Shown piece after piece: positions 46,621-55,097 of a stretch of DNA of 64,000 bases. The DNA comes from Aquisalimonas sp007126095 (lineage in GTDB: Bacteria > Pseudomonadota > Gammaproteobacteria > Nitrococcales > Aquisalimonadaceae). Position 1 is the stretch's first letter, and every line of letters starts with the position of its first letter. Both the position numbers and the translations under genes were made by a program. The notes under the pieces are model-generated. The model ran no database searches and was not told the origin of the DNA. It worked only from the letters and a program-made list of their open reading frames with translations. Where the stretch lies: contig NZ_JBLWFT010000001.1 of the NCBI RefSeq assembly GCF_048323695.1, positions 620,001-684,000 of the forward strand, read 5' to 3'.

Positions 46621-47811
46621 ATGGCAACACGTACAATGAAGGCAACTGCTGCCGCATCCATGTCCGCCCTGGCGCTGGCGGCTCTTTCCACCACGGCTCA
46701 GGCCGATGACGGCCCGGAACTCTACGGCATCATCGATATCGGCCTCGAATCCTATAACTCCGACCTTGACGACGGCGCTCCGGACGTTTTCCAGGGTAAC
46801 CTGTCGCCGACCGGGAATTCGGACGATAAGGATTTCGCGTTGGTCAACCTGCTTACATCACGCCTTGGTGTGCGCGGCAGTGAAGAGATTAACGAAAATC
46901 TTACGGCTTCTTACAACTATGAGCTTCAGGCAGACGTTCTGAATCTTGGCAGCAACGCGACATCCACCCGCCTCGGATGGGCTGCGCTTGAAGGCGACTG
47001 GGGCCAAGTGAAGATCGGGACGCAGTGGAGCCCGCTGTTCAACTATGCGGCGTGGAACACCAACCGTATGGATACCCACGGTTTCGGTAGCTACTACTAC
47101 ACCACCAGCCTTTTGGGCGACGCTCAGTTCGGCTTCCAGCAGTCCAGCACGGTGAGCTACAACTGGGGAAGCCCCTACGATTACACCCAGCCGTTCGCTT
47201 TCAGTGTTGCAGTTGGCGTCGGTCAGGGTGAGTCTGGGGAGTTTGATACTGGCGACACCGAGTTCGTAATAAACCCAGAAACCGGCGCTATTGAAGAAGA
47301 GCCTGTAACCGCGACTGAAGACAACAATAGCGGTATCAGCTCGGTTCAGTTGGCCGGTCAGTATGCGTTCGACGAGCGGCTGATGTTTAACGCTGTCTAC
47401 TACCAAGACATCCGGGACTACAACAATGCGGAAGAGTTTGAAGTTTCTCTCTTCAACATCGGTGCGCGTTGGGTTGTAACCCCTGCGCTTGAGGTTGGTG
47501 TCAACTACACGCTGGTCGACCGTGACACTGATGACGACGAGAACCGGGAAGCATTCGCCATTGCCGGTTTCTATGACTTCGGTCAGGGCTGGGAAGCCTC
47601 TCTCGGTGTGGCAACGGGTTCGGATGATCTCGATGAAGACACGAACGTCGAAGGCCGCGATATCGACCTGAACCTCTATGGTGACGTTCGGTATTCCTTC
47701 TCCGACCGGACCAACGTCCGGTTCGAGTACGAGTACATCGACTACGATGGAGACGCGGTCGACGACAACGACGACTTCGTCGCTCTGATCGGTATCCAGC
47801 ATCACTTCTAA
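46621..47811 (+). CDS. General bacterial porin
   Basis: The 396-residue outer-membrane porin (Gram-negative porin, PF13609) has a signal peptide (about 1-28, ending TAQA), starts mature with DDGPELYGIIDIGLESY, and ends with the barrel-terminal Phe (IGIQHHF). Codon use is visibly less GC-biased (GTT, GTA, AAT, TAT) than in the neighbours, typical of highly expressed genes or possibly transfer. A Pho-box-like direct repeat lies upstream, and an AGGAG site precedes the ATG. Solute specificity is unknown. Confidence 0.92.
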   Translation: MATRTMKATAAASMSALALAALSTTAQADDGPELYGIIDIGLESYNSDLDDGAPDVFQGNLSPTGNSDDKDFALVNLLTSRLGVRGSEEINENLTASYNYELQADVLNLGSNATSTRLGWAALEGDWGQVKIGTQWSPLFNYAAWNTNRMDTHGFGSYYYTTSLLGDAQFGFQQSSTVSYNWGSPYDYTQPFAFSVAVGVGQGESGEFDTGDTEFVINPETGAIEEEPVTATEDNNSGISSVQLAGQYAFDERLMFNAVYYQDIRDYNNAEEFEVSLFNIGARWVVTPALEVGVNYTLVDRDTDDDENREAFAIAGFYDFGQGWEASLGVATGSDDLDEDTNVEGRDIDLNLYGDVRYSFSDRTNVRFEYEYIDYDGDAVDDNDDFVALIGIQHHF

Positions 47812-47837
47812 GTTGAACTGATCAGCACCATCCAGAA

Positions 47838-47867
47838 ACGGGCGCCCTCGGGCGCCCGTTTTCTTTT
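47838..47867 (+). terminator. Rho-independent terminator of the porin
   Basis: A 9-bp stem ACGGGCGCC/GGCGCCCGT with a 4-base loop is followed by TTTCTTTT, 26 bases after the stop. Confidence 0.9.
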
Positions 47868-47938
47868 GTAGGAGGGACTTCAGTCCCGACCTGCTCTCAC
47901 TACATCCTTTCTGGTTTCGGCGCTGAAGCGCCTCCCAC
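47868..47938. repeat. Second REP-like family, facing pair
   Basis: GTAGGAGGGACTTCAGTCCC (47868 onward, to 47891) and its inverted relative ending GCGCCTCCCAC (47913-47938) form a facing pair of a different REP-like family (GTRGGAG head, then a short GGNNCTTCAGNNCC palindrome). Confidence 0.7.
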
Positions 47939-48056
47939 TCCACACCCGGTGCTCTTCTCCTGCTGCGGCCCGATCACCTCCGCATCCCCTGCTTGCCCCA
48001 CCCCATCGACTGCCCTACTCTGAATGCCAACATCTTCGAGACAGGATTCTTTCCCA

Positions 48057-48434
48057 ATGCCGCTCGCCTACTGGTGCATTCTCATCGCCGCCTTTCTCCC
48101 CGTTGTCTTCGCCGGTATCGCCAAGGCCGGTGGATCCCGGTTCAACAATCGCCGGCCGCGGGAGTGGCTGGCGTCCCAGGCGGGATGGCGGCAGCGGGCG
48201 AACTGGGCGCAGCAGAACGGCTTCGAGGCCTTTCCGCCCTTTGCGGCAGCGGTGCTCACGGCGCAGCAGCTCGACGCCGGTCAGGGCGTGGTGAACGCCC
48301 TGGCGCTGGCCTTTGTGCTGTTGCGAGTGCTCTACGGTGCCCTCTACATCGCCGATCGCCACCTGCTGCGCAGCCTCGCCTGGCTGGGGGCGACCGGCTG
48401 CACGGTGGCACTGTTCGTGGTGGCAGCGTTCTGA
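48057..48434 (+). CDS. MAPEG-family membrane protein
   Basis: The 125-residue protein has four predicted membrane segments and the MAPEG motif stretch FNNRRPREWLASQAGWRQRANWAQQNGFEAFPPFAAAVL, similar to bacterial MAPEG proteins of unknown substrate. The ATG at 48057 is the family start; an upstream ATG at 48024 is rejected. It stands alone before the small exported protein gene. Confidence 0.85.
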   Translation: MPLAYWCILIAAFLPVVFAGIAKAGGSRFNNRRPREWLASQAGWRQRANWAQQNGFEAFPPFAAAVLTAQQLDAGQGVVNALALAFVLLRVLYGALYIADRHLLRSLAWLGATGCTVALFVVAAF

Positions 48435-48503
48435 GCCGGACCGCTTGGTCCGGCGCCATGGCCGCCGTATACTCGTTCGGGCGCGAGGAGGCGATTGATA
48501 ACA

Positions 48504-48884
48504 ATGAAAAAATACACGCTGTTACTGCTACTGGCCGCAATGCTTCTGCCGGCCGCGGCACATGCGGTAGACGACTCGGAAGCCCTGCTGGAGGAAGCGC
48601 AGGCTCTGCGTTCCGACGGCGAACTCGACGGCGCCGCCGCCCTGCTGGAAGACGCCCTGGAACAGTTGAATCCGAACGACCCTTTCTACCAGAGCCTGCG
48701 CCTGGAGCGTCATTTTCACCTGCCCATGGCCCGCATCCGCGCACAGCTCGCCGAAGATGACGTGGCCGGGGCACGGCAGACGCATACGGAAGTCCGCCGC
48801 TTTCTGCGGGGCCATCCCCAGCGCAGTCGGTTCATGAGCGACGTGGACCGCTACGATCTGGTCATCCGCGCCCGCGAACGGTGA
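48504..48884 (+). CDS. Small exported protein, possibly TPR-like
   Basis: The 126-residue protein has a signal peptide (MKKYTLLLLLAAMLLPAAAHA) and a helical mature part with paired repeats (EALLEEAQALRSDGELDGAAALLEDALEQL). No family is recognised. Its stop overlaps the arfB ATG by one base (TGATG), which couples it to arfB. The ATG at 48504 is preferred over 48495 because of the AGGAGG site upstream and the Lys-rich signal start. Confidence 0.65.
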   Translation: MKKYTLLLLLAAMLLPAAAHAVDDSEALLEEAQALRSDGELDGAAALLEDALEQLNPNDPFYQSLRLERHFHLPMARIRAQLAEDDVAGARQTHTEVRRFLRGHPQRSRFMSDVDRYDLVIRARER

Positions 48885-49303
48885 TGGGCAACTCCGGTGC
48901 GCCACCCGTTGAAGAGCAGGCCGTGGAGGAGCGGTTCGTCCGCGCCTCCGGGCCGGGCGGACAGCATGTGAACACCACAGAGTCCCGCGTCCAGCTCCGC
49001 TATCACCTGAGCCGCACAACGGCGCTGACGGAGCGCGTGCTTTACCGGTTGCGACAACTGGCCGGCCGGCGGCTCACTGGCGACGATGTGCTGATCCTGG
49101 AAGAGGACAGCTCCCGGCACCGCGAGACCAACCGGCGCATGGCCCGGGAGCGGCTCGCGAAGCTGCTGGCAGAGGCGGCCCGCCCGCCGGCACCACCCCG
49201 TCGCCCGACCCGGCCGAGCAGGAACGCCCGGAAGAAGCGCATGGACAGCAAGACCCAGCGCGGCCGGCGCAAGAGCCTGCGCAAGCCACCGAAACCGGAG
49301 TAG
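48884..49303 (+). CDS. arfB: Alternative ribosome-rescue factor ArfB
   Basis: The 139-residue protein hydrolyses peptidyl-tRNA on stalled ribosomes. It carries the catalytic GGQ at residues 25-27 in SGPGGQHVNTTESRVQLRY and the basic C-terminal tail (KKRMDSKTQRGRRKSLRKPPKPE) that inserts into the empty mRNA channel. Length equals E. coli ArfB/YaeJ (140). It overlaps the small exported gene upstream by one base. Confidence 0.95.
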   Translation: MGNSGAPPVEEQAVEERFVRASGPGGQHVNTTESRVQLRYHLSRTTALTERVLYRLRQLAGRRLTGDDVLILEEDSSRHRETNRRMARERLAKLLAEAARPPAPPRRPTRPSRNARKKRMDSKTQRGRRKSLRKPPKPE

Positions 49304-49305
49304 CG

Positions 49306-50859
49306 TCAGTCGGCTGCTACCGGCTTGAAGATGCGCTCCAGCAGGTCGGGATCGTCGAAGTGCCGCCGCCCCACGAACGCCGTGGCGTGGCGGTGCGACT
49401 GGCGCATGGCGCCGGGTTCGGGCACGCCCGCCACCCAGAAGAACCACCGCTCCCGCCGCTCCGTCCCGGGCACCAGGCCGTCGGGCTGGAACAGGCTGCG
49501 CCGTGTGCCATCAGACTGCGGCAGGCTGCGGAGGCGATCGTAATCCTGCGTGGCGTAGCTGTCCGCGCTACTGGGCTGAGGTGCGGCGAATGCAAGGGAC
49601 TGCACGTAGTGGGTGCCATCTTCGAGACGCAGGTGCAGCCGCTCCCCCGCATCCGGCAGCCCGGGCCCCGGGAGGACGAGCGGTGGCTCGGCGTAATCGG
49701 GCCGTGCGCGGGCCAACAGCCCCTGCACCGGGTAGTACTGGTGGTAACAGCCGCAGTTGTGCATGGTCTCCGCCAGCAGCAGCTCGCCTGTGGGCGCCAG
49801 GGTCAACCGGAGAGTCAGGCCATCCAGCGCGCCGCCCAGCAGATCGAACCAGTGATCCACCGGACGCTCGGTGAACCACCACGTGTAGTTCAGCTGCACG
49901 TGGGTCGCCCCGGCAAAGCGCGTGCTCGATACCAACGTGTAAACCACGGGCCGGCTGGTATCCACGACAGGTTGCCCGTCGGCGTCCTGGCCCGGCGCCC
50001 CGATCCGGTTGTGGGGTGCCTCCCCCTCCGTTTCGATGACCGGTGCGTACGCGTCAAACAGGCGCTGCCAGTCGCGTGCCGACAACCGAGGCCGGCCCAG
50101 GACGTCCCGTTCCGCGTCCGCCAGGAGAGCGGTGGCCTGATCCAGCGCCACTGCCGCGTCCCCTGCTGGCGCGTAACGATAGGCGGGTTCGTCGCCGGGC
50201 CGCGCGCTCTCGAACGTGTCGCGCACGCCCCGCTGCCAGGCGCCAACGCCCGCACGGATAAACCAGCGGGTGACCGGGTAGACCCCGGCGGCCCGGTGCC
50301 AGGTGATGTACTCGTCGGGCACGGTGAGCGCATCGCGTGCGCCACGCCACGCTGCCGGATCGTCATCCAGGCGGTCCAGTGCCCGCAGCGTATCCCCACA
50401 GTCAGCCACGGCCTGCCACGGGTTGTCCATGCCCGGCGGCAGCCCGATGCCCTGCAGGGCAGCCCCGCCGAGGTTGATCAGCTCCAGGGCTCTGGCGTCG
50501 CGATCGGTCTGCTGGGCGGTGTCCAGCCATGCGGCACGTACGGCGGGATCGTCGAGATCATCATGGAATGCGTGCAGAAAACGGGTACCGCGGAGGTAGG
50601 GATAGGCCTCGGCGGGGGCGCCGATGCCGTCGCGCACGCCGGCTTCGGTGACGGCGCGGTCGAGATTGGCGAAGAACACCCGACACGCACCGCCCGGCGT
50701 ATCGGGGTCGGGAGCGGGCGGCGGGCCGACTGCTGCACACCCGCCGAGCACCAGCGCCAGTATGGCGGACAGCGCCGCCCACCGCCCGTGGTGCCCGAAA
50801 ACGCCGGCACAGGCGTTATAGTGTGCAGCTCCACCGCGACGGCCCGAAGGAGGCAACAT
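49306..50859 (-). CDS. Large lipoprotein of unknown function
   Basis: The 517-residue protein has a lipobox LGGC after a hydrophobic stretch, AALSAILALVLGGC. Beyond that it is a large secreted domain with HVQLNYTWWFTERPVDHWFDLLGGALDGLTLRLTL and CGCYHQYYP; I do not recognise it. The only plausible ATG in front of the signal peptide is at 50859, which forms a shared CATG with the moaC start on the other strand. An alternative TTG follows. The upstream frame continues to 50928. Confidence 0.6.
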   Translation of the reverse strand: MLPPSGRRGGAAHYNACAGVFGHHGRWAALSAILALVLGGCAAVGPPPAPDPDTPGGACRVFFANLDRAVTEAGVRDGIGAPAEAYPYLRGTRFLHAFHDDLDDPAVRAAWLDTAQQTDRDARALELINLGGAALQGIGLPPGMDNPWQAVADCGDTLRALDRLDDDPAAWRGARDALTVPDEYITWHRAAGVYPVTRWFIRAGVGAWQRGVRDTFESARPGDEPAYRYAPAGDAAVALDQATALLADAERDVLGRPRLSARDWQRLFDAYAPVIETEGEAPHNRIGAPGQDADGQPVVDTSRPVVYTLVSSTRFAGATHVQLNYTWWFTERPVDHWFDLLGGALDGLTLRLTLAPTGELLLAETMHNCGCYHQYYPVQGLLARARPDYAEPPLVLPGPGLPDAGERLHLRLEDGTHYVQSLAFAAPQPSSADSYATQDYDRLRSLPQSDGTRRSLFQPDGLVPGTERRERWFFWVAGVPEPGAMRQSHRHATAFVGRRHFDDPDLLERIFKPVAAD

Positions 50860-51352
50860 GAGCAAGCTCCCGCATCTGAATGAAACCGGTGAAGTCCATA
50901 TCGTCAACGTGGGCGAGAAGGACAGCACCCGGCGCGTGGCCGTTGCCGAGGGGCGGATTCACATGGAAGCCGACACCCTGGCCGCCATCCGTGAGCAGCG
51001 GATCAAGAAAGGCGATGTGCTGGCGGTGGCCCGGGTTGCGGGGCTGATGGCGTCCAAGAAGACCTGGGAGACCGTACCGCTGTGCCACCCGATCCAGCTT
51101 ACCCATGCGGAGGTCACGCTGGAACCACTGAATGACGGCAGCGGCATTCATTGCACAGCGCGTACGGAGACGGTGGAGCGCACCGGGGTGGAGATGGAGG
51201 CCCTGAACGCCGTGCAGGCGGCGCTCCTCACCGTGTACGACATGTGCAAGGGCATGGACCGGGGCATGACCATCGACGGCGTGCGCCTGATGGAAAAGAG
51301 CGGTGGGCGGTCAGGATCGTGGAAGCGGGAGGGCGAGCCGGGTCGCGACTGA
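50858..51352 (+). CDS. moaC: Cyclic pyranopterin monophosphate synthase MoaC
   Basis: The 164-residue enzyme makes cyclic pyranopterin monophosphate for molybdenum cofactor. The family signature KKGDVLAVARVAGLMASKKTWETVPLCHPIQLTHAEV and the C-terminal DMCKGMDRGMTIDGVRLMEKSGG are present. An AGGAGG site precedes the ATG. A TATAGT element (50817-50822), which lies inside the divergent lipoprotein gene, may be the -10. No other moa gene is adjacent. Confidence 0.96.
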   Translation: MSKLPHLNETGEVHIVNVGEKDSTRRVAVAEGRIHMEADTLAAIREQRIKKGDVLAVARVAGLMASKKTWETVPLCHPIQLTHAEVTLEPLNDGSGIHCTARTETVERTGVEMEALNAVQAALLTVYDMCKGMDRGMTIDGVRLMEKSGGRSGSWKREGEPGRD

Positions 51353-51389
51353 CGTCGCTCCTACGGGCCACGGCCATGCCTCGGGCCCG

Positions 51390-51478
51390 GTAGGGTGGAC
51401 CTTCAGGTCCACCACCGCGGGACCAAATTCGTGTGACGGGCACGTTTACGGACGGTGGACCTGAAGGTCCACCCTACG
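51390..51478. repeat. REP-like units, tail-outward pair
   Basis: A minus-oriented unit at 51390-51413 (one tail base missing) and a plus-oriented unit at 51454-51478 lie between moaC and phhB. Unlike the other pairs, their tails point outward. Confidence 0.85.
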
Positions 51479-51494
51479 TCTCTACGTCTACACC

Positions 51495-51827
51495 CTACGC
51501 CTCGAACAGCTCGTTCGTCTTGGCGGCGAAGATGAAGTCGTTCTCGTGCAGGCCGCCGATCTTGTGGGTCCAGATCTCGACCAGCGCGTAGCCATACCCG
51601 AAGGTGATGTCCGGGTGGTGGTCCTCGGCTTCCGCCAGCTCGCCCACACGGTCCACGAAGGCGTTGGCCTGGGCGAAGTTCTTGAACTTGAACCGGCGCT
51701 GCAGGCGGGTGGCCTCATGGGTCAACTCCCAGCCCGGCACCTGATCCATGAACCCTTCGGCCCGCTCGCGGGGCATGGGCTCGACTCCGCCCTGACACGG
51801 GGTGCACTTCTGTTCGGTGAGACTCAT
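51495..51827 (-). CDS. phhB: 4a-hydroxytetrahydrobiopterin dehydratase (PCD)
   Basis: The 110-residue protein recycles the pterin of phenylalanine hydroxylase; phhA is not in the window. The motif HHPDITFGYGYALVEIWTHKIGGLHENDF with the HHP active site is typical, as is the N-terminal MSLTEQKCTPCQGG. It is divergent from lutA across 187 bases. Confidence 0.93.
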   Translation of the reverse strand: MSLTEQKCTPCQGGVEPMPRERAEGFMDQVPGWELTHEATRLQRRFKFKNFAQANAFVDRVGELAEAEDHHPDITFGYGYALVEIWTHKIGGLHENDFIFAAKTNELFEA

Positions 51828-52014
51828 AGTCGCTCCTCGTTGCCGTGCAACGTTTCATGGGACCGGATTTACGTTACCCTGTAGCACAGGCTGTGGGCGG
51901 CCGGGGTTCGTTTCAAGGGGCGCGCATGGAACGCTGGCTTCCTGCCACCGCGACCCGGCGCCGGACGGCTGCATTCAGGACCGATTCCAACGCGAACCAG
52001 CTCCGGGGTCCCAG

Positions 52015-52794
52015 ATGACCGAAACAACCCAGTCGCGCGGCACCGTCGCGCTCTTCGCCACCTGCCTTGTCGACCTCTTCCGCCCCTCCGTCGGTTTCGC
52101 CTCCGCACAGCTCCTGGAGCAGGCGGGCTATACGGTGGATGTGCCCGAGGCGCAGACCTGCTGCGGCCAGCCGGCCTACAACAACGGCGATCACCAGCAC
52201 GCAACCACCATTGCCAAACAGGTGATCACGGCGTTCCGGGGCTACGACTACATAGTGGTGCCATCCGGTTCCTGTGGCGGCACCATCACCAGTCACTACC
52301 CCGACCTGCTGCGGGACGACCCGCAATGGGCCGAGGCCGCCCGTGAGCTTGCCGGCCGCACCTGGGAGCTGACGCGGTTCCTGGTGGAAGTGGCGCAGAT
52401 GGAGTTGACTGGCTTGCAGCATTCCGGGGTGATCACCTACCACGACTCCTGCTCCGGCCTGCGCGAGATGGGCATCCGCGACCAGCCGCGCGCCCTGCTC
52501 GGCGCAGTGGAGGGGCTTGAACTGCGCGAGATGGCGGATACCGACGTCTGCTGCGGGTTCGGCGGCACGTTCTGCGTGAAGTACCCGGAAATCTCCGAGC
52601 GGCTGGTCTCCAACAAGGTGGACAACATCGAGGCCACTGGCGCCGACACGGTGCTCGCGGGCGACCTCGGGTGTCTGTTCAACATCGCCGGACGGCTGAA
52701 GCGGCTCGACAAGCCGGTGCGTGCCTACCATGTGGCCGAGGTGCTGGCCGGAACGGCGGGCCGCGATGCGGCCATTGGCGAAGGAGAGAACTGA
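52015..52794 (+). CDS. lutA: Lactate utilization protein A (Fe-S subunit)
   Basis: The 259-residue protein is a LutA/YkgE-type subunit of the L-lactate oxidation complex. Two Cys-rich (CCG-type) modules are visible: CLVDLFRP, CCGQPAYNNGD and SGSCGG, then HDSCSGLR, CCGFGGTFCVKYPEIS and DLGCLFN. The ATG at 52015 is chosen because the upstream frame lacks a family match. It is the first of lutABC, and its stop overlaps lutB by TGATG. No lldD is present. Confidence 0.92.
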   Translation: MTETTQSRGTVALFATCLVDLFRPSVGFASAQLLEQAGYTVDVPEAQTCCGQPAYNNGDHQHATTIAKQVITAFRGYDYIVVPSGSCGGTITSHYPDLLRDDPQWAEAARELAGRTWELTRFLVEVAQMELTGLQHSGVITYHDSCSGLREMGIRDQPRALLGAVEGLELREMADTDVCCGFGGTFCVKYPEISERLVSNKVDNIEATGADTVLAGDLGCLFNIAGRLKRLDKPVRAYHVAEVLAGTAGRDAAIGEGEN

Positions 52795-54221
52795 TGGAGT
52801 CGCGTGCACACCTGTTCAAACCCCAGGCCCGCGAAGCGCTGCAGAATACCGATCTGCAACAGGCGCTGACCCGGGTGCAGGAGGGCTTCGTCGGCAAGCG
52901 CAAGGTGCTGGTGGATCAGTTCCCGGACTTCGAGGGGCTGCGCGACCGCGGCCAGGCCATCAAGGACCACACCCTCGCGCATCTCGATGTGTACCTGGAG
53001 CAGTTCGAGGCCAAGGTGCGTGAGGCGGGTGGCCACGTGCACTGGGCCGAGACCCAGCAGGAAGCCCAGGAGATCATCGTCGACATCTGCCGGCAGGAAA
53101 ACGCCCGCATGGTCACCAAGGGCAAGACCATGGCCGGCGAAGAGGTGCAGCTCAACGAGGCACTGGACGCCGCCGGGCTGGAGACGGTGGAAACCGACCT
53201 CGGCGAGTACATCATTCAGCTCGCAAAGGAGCCGCCCAGCCACATCATCGCTCCGGCCATCCACAAGACCCGGCAGCAGATCACCGAGCTGTTCAACGAG
53301 CACCACCACCACGGCACGCTCAAGGAGAAGCTACGGGAAGTGCCGGATCTGGTGGACGAGGCGCGCGGCATTCTGCGCGACAAGTTTCTCAACGCCGACG
53401 TGGGCATCACCGGCGCCAACTGCCTGGTGGCCGAGACGGGCTCCATGTTCCTGGTCACCAATGAGGGCAACGGCGATCTCACCCACTCCCTGCCCCGCGT
53501 CCACGTGGCGATCGCCGGGATCGAAAAGCTGGTGCCCAACCTGGACGATGCGTCCACCATTCTGCGCCTGCTCGCCCGCAGTGCCACGGGTCAGGAGATG
53601 ACGGCGTACACCACCATGGTGACCGGACCCGCCCGCGCGGAGGATACGGACGGCCCGGAGGCGTTCCACATCGTGCTGATCGACAACGGCCGCACGCGCA
53701 TGCTCGAGGGCAGATTCCGGGAGATGCTCCGCTGCATCCGCTGCGGCGCCTGCATGAACCACTGCCCGGTCTACTCCGCCATCGGCGGGCACGCCTACGG
53801 CTGGGTGTACCCGGGGCCGATGGGTTCGGTGCTCACACCCATGATCGTCGGGCTCGACAAAACCAGGGATCTGCCCAACGCCTGCACACTGAACGGCCGC
53901 TGCCAGAGCGTGTGCCCCGTGCGCATCCCCCTGCCGGACCTGTTGCGCGACCTGCGCGAGGAGCAGCACGACCAGGGGCTGACGCCAAAGACAACACGCT
54001 ACGGGCTCAACATCTGGGCCTGGTTCGCCCGCCGCCCCCGGCTCTACGGCCTGGCAGCGCGGGTGGGTATCGGGCTACTCGGCCGTCTTGGTCGGCGCCG
54101 CGGGCGGTTCCGCAAGCTGCCGCTGGCGGGCGCCTGGACCGCCGGGCGTGACTTTCCCGCACCGCAGAAGACCACCTTTCAGGCAGCCTGGCAGCAGCGC
54201 AAGAAGGAGAAGAGCGCATGA
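52794..54221 (+). CDS. lutB: Lactate utilization protein B (ferredoxin-like subunit)
   Basis: The 475-residue protein has an N-terminal LUD domain (residues about 60-300) and two [4Fe-4S] sites, CIRCGACMNHCPVY and CTLNGRCQSVCPVRIPLPDLL. A C-terminal helical tail follows. It transfers electrons from lactate in the Lut complex. Start and stop overlap those of lutA and lutC by 1 and 4 bases, so the three genes are translationally coupled. Confidence 0.94.
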   Translation: MESRAHLFKPQAREALQNTDLQQALTRVQEGFVGKRKVLVDQFPDFEGLRDRGQAIKDHTLAHLDVYLEQFEAKVREAGGHVHWAETQQEAQEIIVDICRQENARMVTKGKTMAGEEVQLNEALDAAGLETVETDLGEYIIQLAKEPPSHIIAPAIHKTRQQITELFNEHHHHGTLKEKLREVPDLVDEARGILRDKFLNADVGITGANCLVAETGSMFLVTNEGNGDLTHSLPRVHVAIAGIEKLVPNLDDASTILRLLARSATGQEMTAYTTMVTGPARAEDTDGPEAFHIVLIDNGRTRMLEGRFREMLRCIRCGACMNHCPVYSAIGGHAYGWVYPGPMGSVLTPMIVGLDKTRDLPNACTLNGRCQSVCPVRIPLPDLLRDLREEQHDQGLTPKTTRYGLNIWAWFARRPRLYGLAARVGIGLLGRLGRRRGRFRKLPLAGAWTAGRDFPAPQKTTFQAAWQQRKKEKSA

Positions 54222-54880
54222 GCTCCGCGCGCGATCGTATTCTGGGCAAGATCCGTTCAAACCTCGGGCGGACCACCGCCCCCGATGCCGCAGCCGCAAG
54301 CAGCTCGCGGCTCGCGGCGCTGGGCGACGAGACCTCGCCCCGCCCTGTCTGGGACGATGATGATCTGTCGCGGTTTCTGCGCTGCTTCGAGGCCGCAGCG
54401 GCCACCTGGGCTCGCGTGGATACCGTCGCCGACACGGGCGACGCGGTGGCCACCTACCTCGCGGACAAGCCGGCCGGTAACACGGTCCACCTGGCACCGC
54501 ATCCGCTGCTTGACGATGTCTCCTGGCCCAACACCCTCACCACTGCTCGGGCAACCCATGGCCGGGAGGCGCTGGTGGGCGTGAGCGTGGCGGAACTGGG
54601 TGTCGCCGAGACGGGGTCGCTGGTGCTGTTCTCCGGCGCCGACACACCCACCACACTCAACTTCCTCCCTGACTACCACATCGTGCTGCTGCGCACGGAT
54701 GCGGTTGTCCCGCATTTCGAGGACGTCTGGGCGCGCATGCGTGAGCGGGGAGGTTTTCCGCCGCGAAGCTTCAATTTCATTACCGGCCCCTCCCGTACCG
54801 CAGACGTGGAGCAGACGCTTCAGCTCGGGGCGCATGGTCCGCGGAGTCTGCATTTGATTCTGGTGGCTGCGCGCGATTGA
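54218..54880 (+). CDS. lutC: Lactate utilization protein C
   Basis: The 220-residue protein is an LUD-domain subunit: GVSVAELGVAETGSLVLFSG and FNFITGPSRTADVEQTLQLGAHGPRSLHLILV are typical. It starts with an ATGA overlap on lutB. It is the last gene of the operon, followed by three REP-like units and the shared terminator region. Confidence 0.93.
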   Translation: MSSARDRILGKIRSNLGRTTAPDAAAASSSRLAALGDETSPRPVWDDDDLSRFLRCFEAAAATWARVDTVADTGDAVATYLADKPAGNTVHLAPHPLLDDVSWPNTLTTARATHGREALVGVSVAELGVAETGSLVLFSGADTPTTLNFLPDYHIVLLRTDAVVPHFEDVWARMRERGGFPPRSFNFITGPSRTADVEQTLQLGAHGPRSLHLILVAARD

Positions 54881-54889
54881 GGGTGGGAT

Positions 54890-55010
54890 GGTGGACCTGA
54901 AGGTCCACCCTACGCCGTGACTCGCTGTTCGGGGTTGGGATGGTGGACCTGAAGGTCCACCCTACGAGACCCGGGCGACACCCGCCTTAGGGTGGACGTT
55001 TACGTCCACC
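54890..55010. repeat. Three REP-like units after lutC
   Basis: Plus-oriented units lie at 54890-54914 and 54942-54966, followed by a minus-oriented variant at 54989-55010 with GGTGGACGT-type arms (GTTT/AC loop change). They fill the gap between lutC and the lldP terminator. Confidence 0.85.
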
Positions 55011-55035
55011 ATTCCTTGAACCCCACCGCTGCACA

Positions 55036-55069
55036 AACAAAAACGCCCACCCCGTTCGGGGTGGGCGTT
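55036..55069 (-). terminator. Terminator of lldP, possibly shared with lutABC
   Basis: A perfect 12-bp stem AACGCCCACCCC/GGGGTGGGCGTT with a 4-base loop; on the minus strand it is followed by TTTTTGTTTG. It lies 28 bases after the lldP stop. On the plus strand only a short T-run follows. Confidence 0.9.
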
Positions 55070-55097
55070 GTTCTGATACCAACAGTGTGTACGCGTG

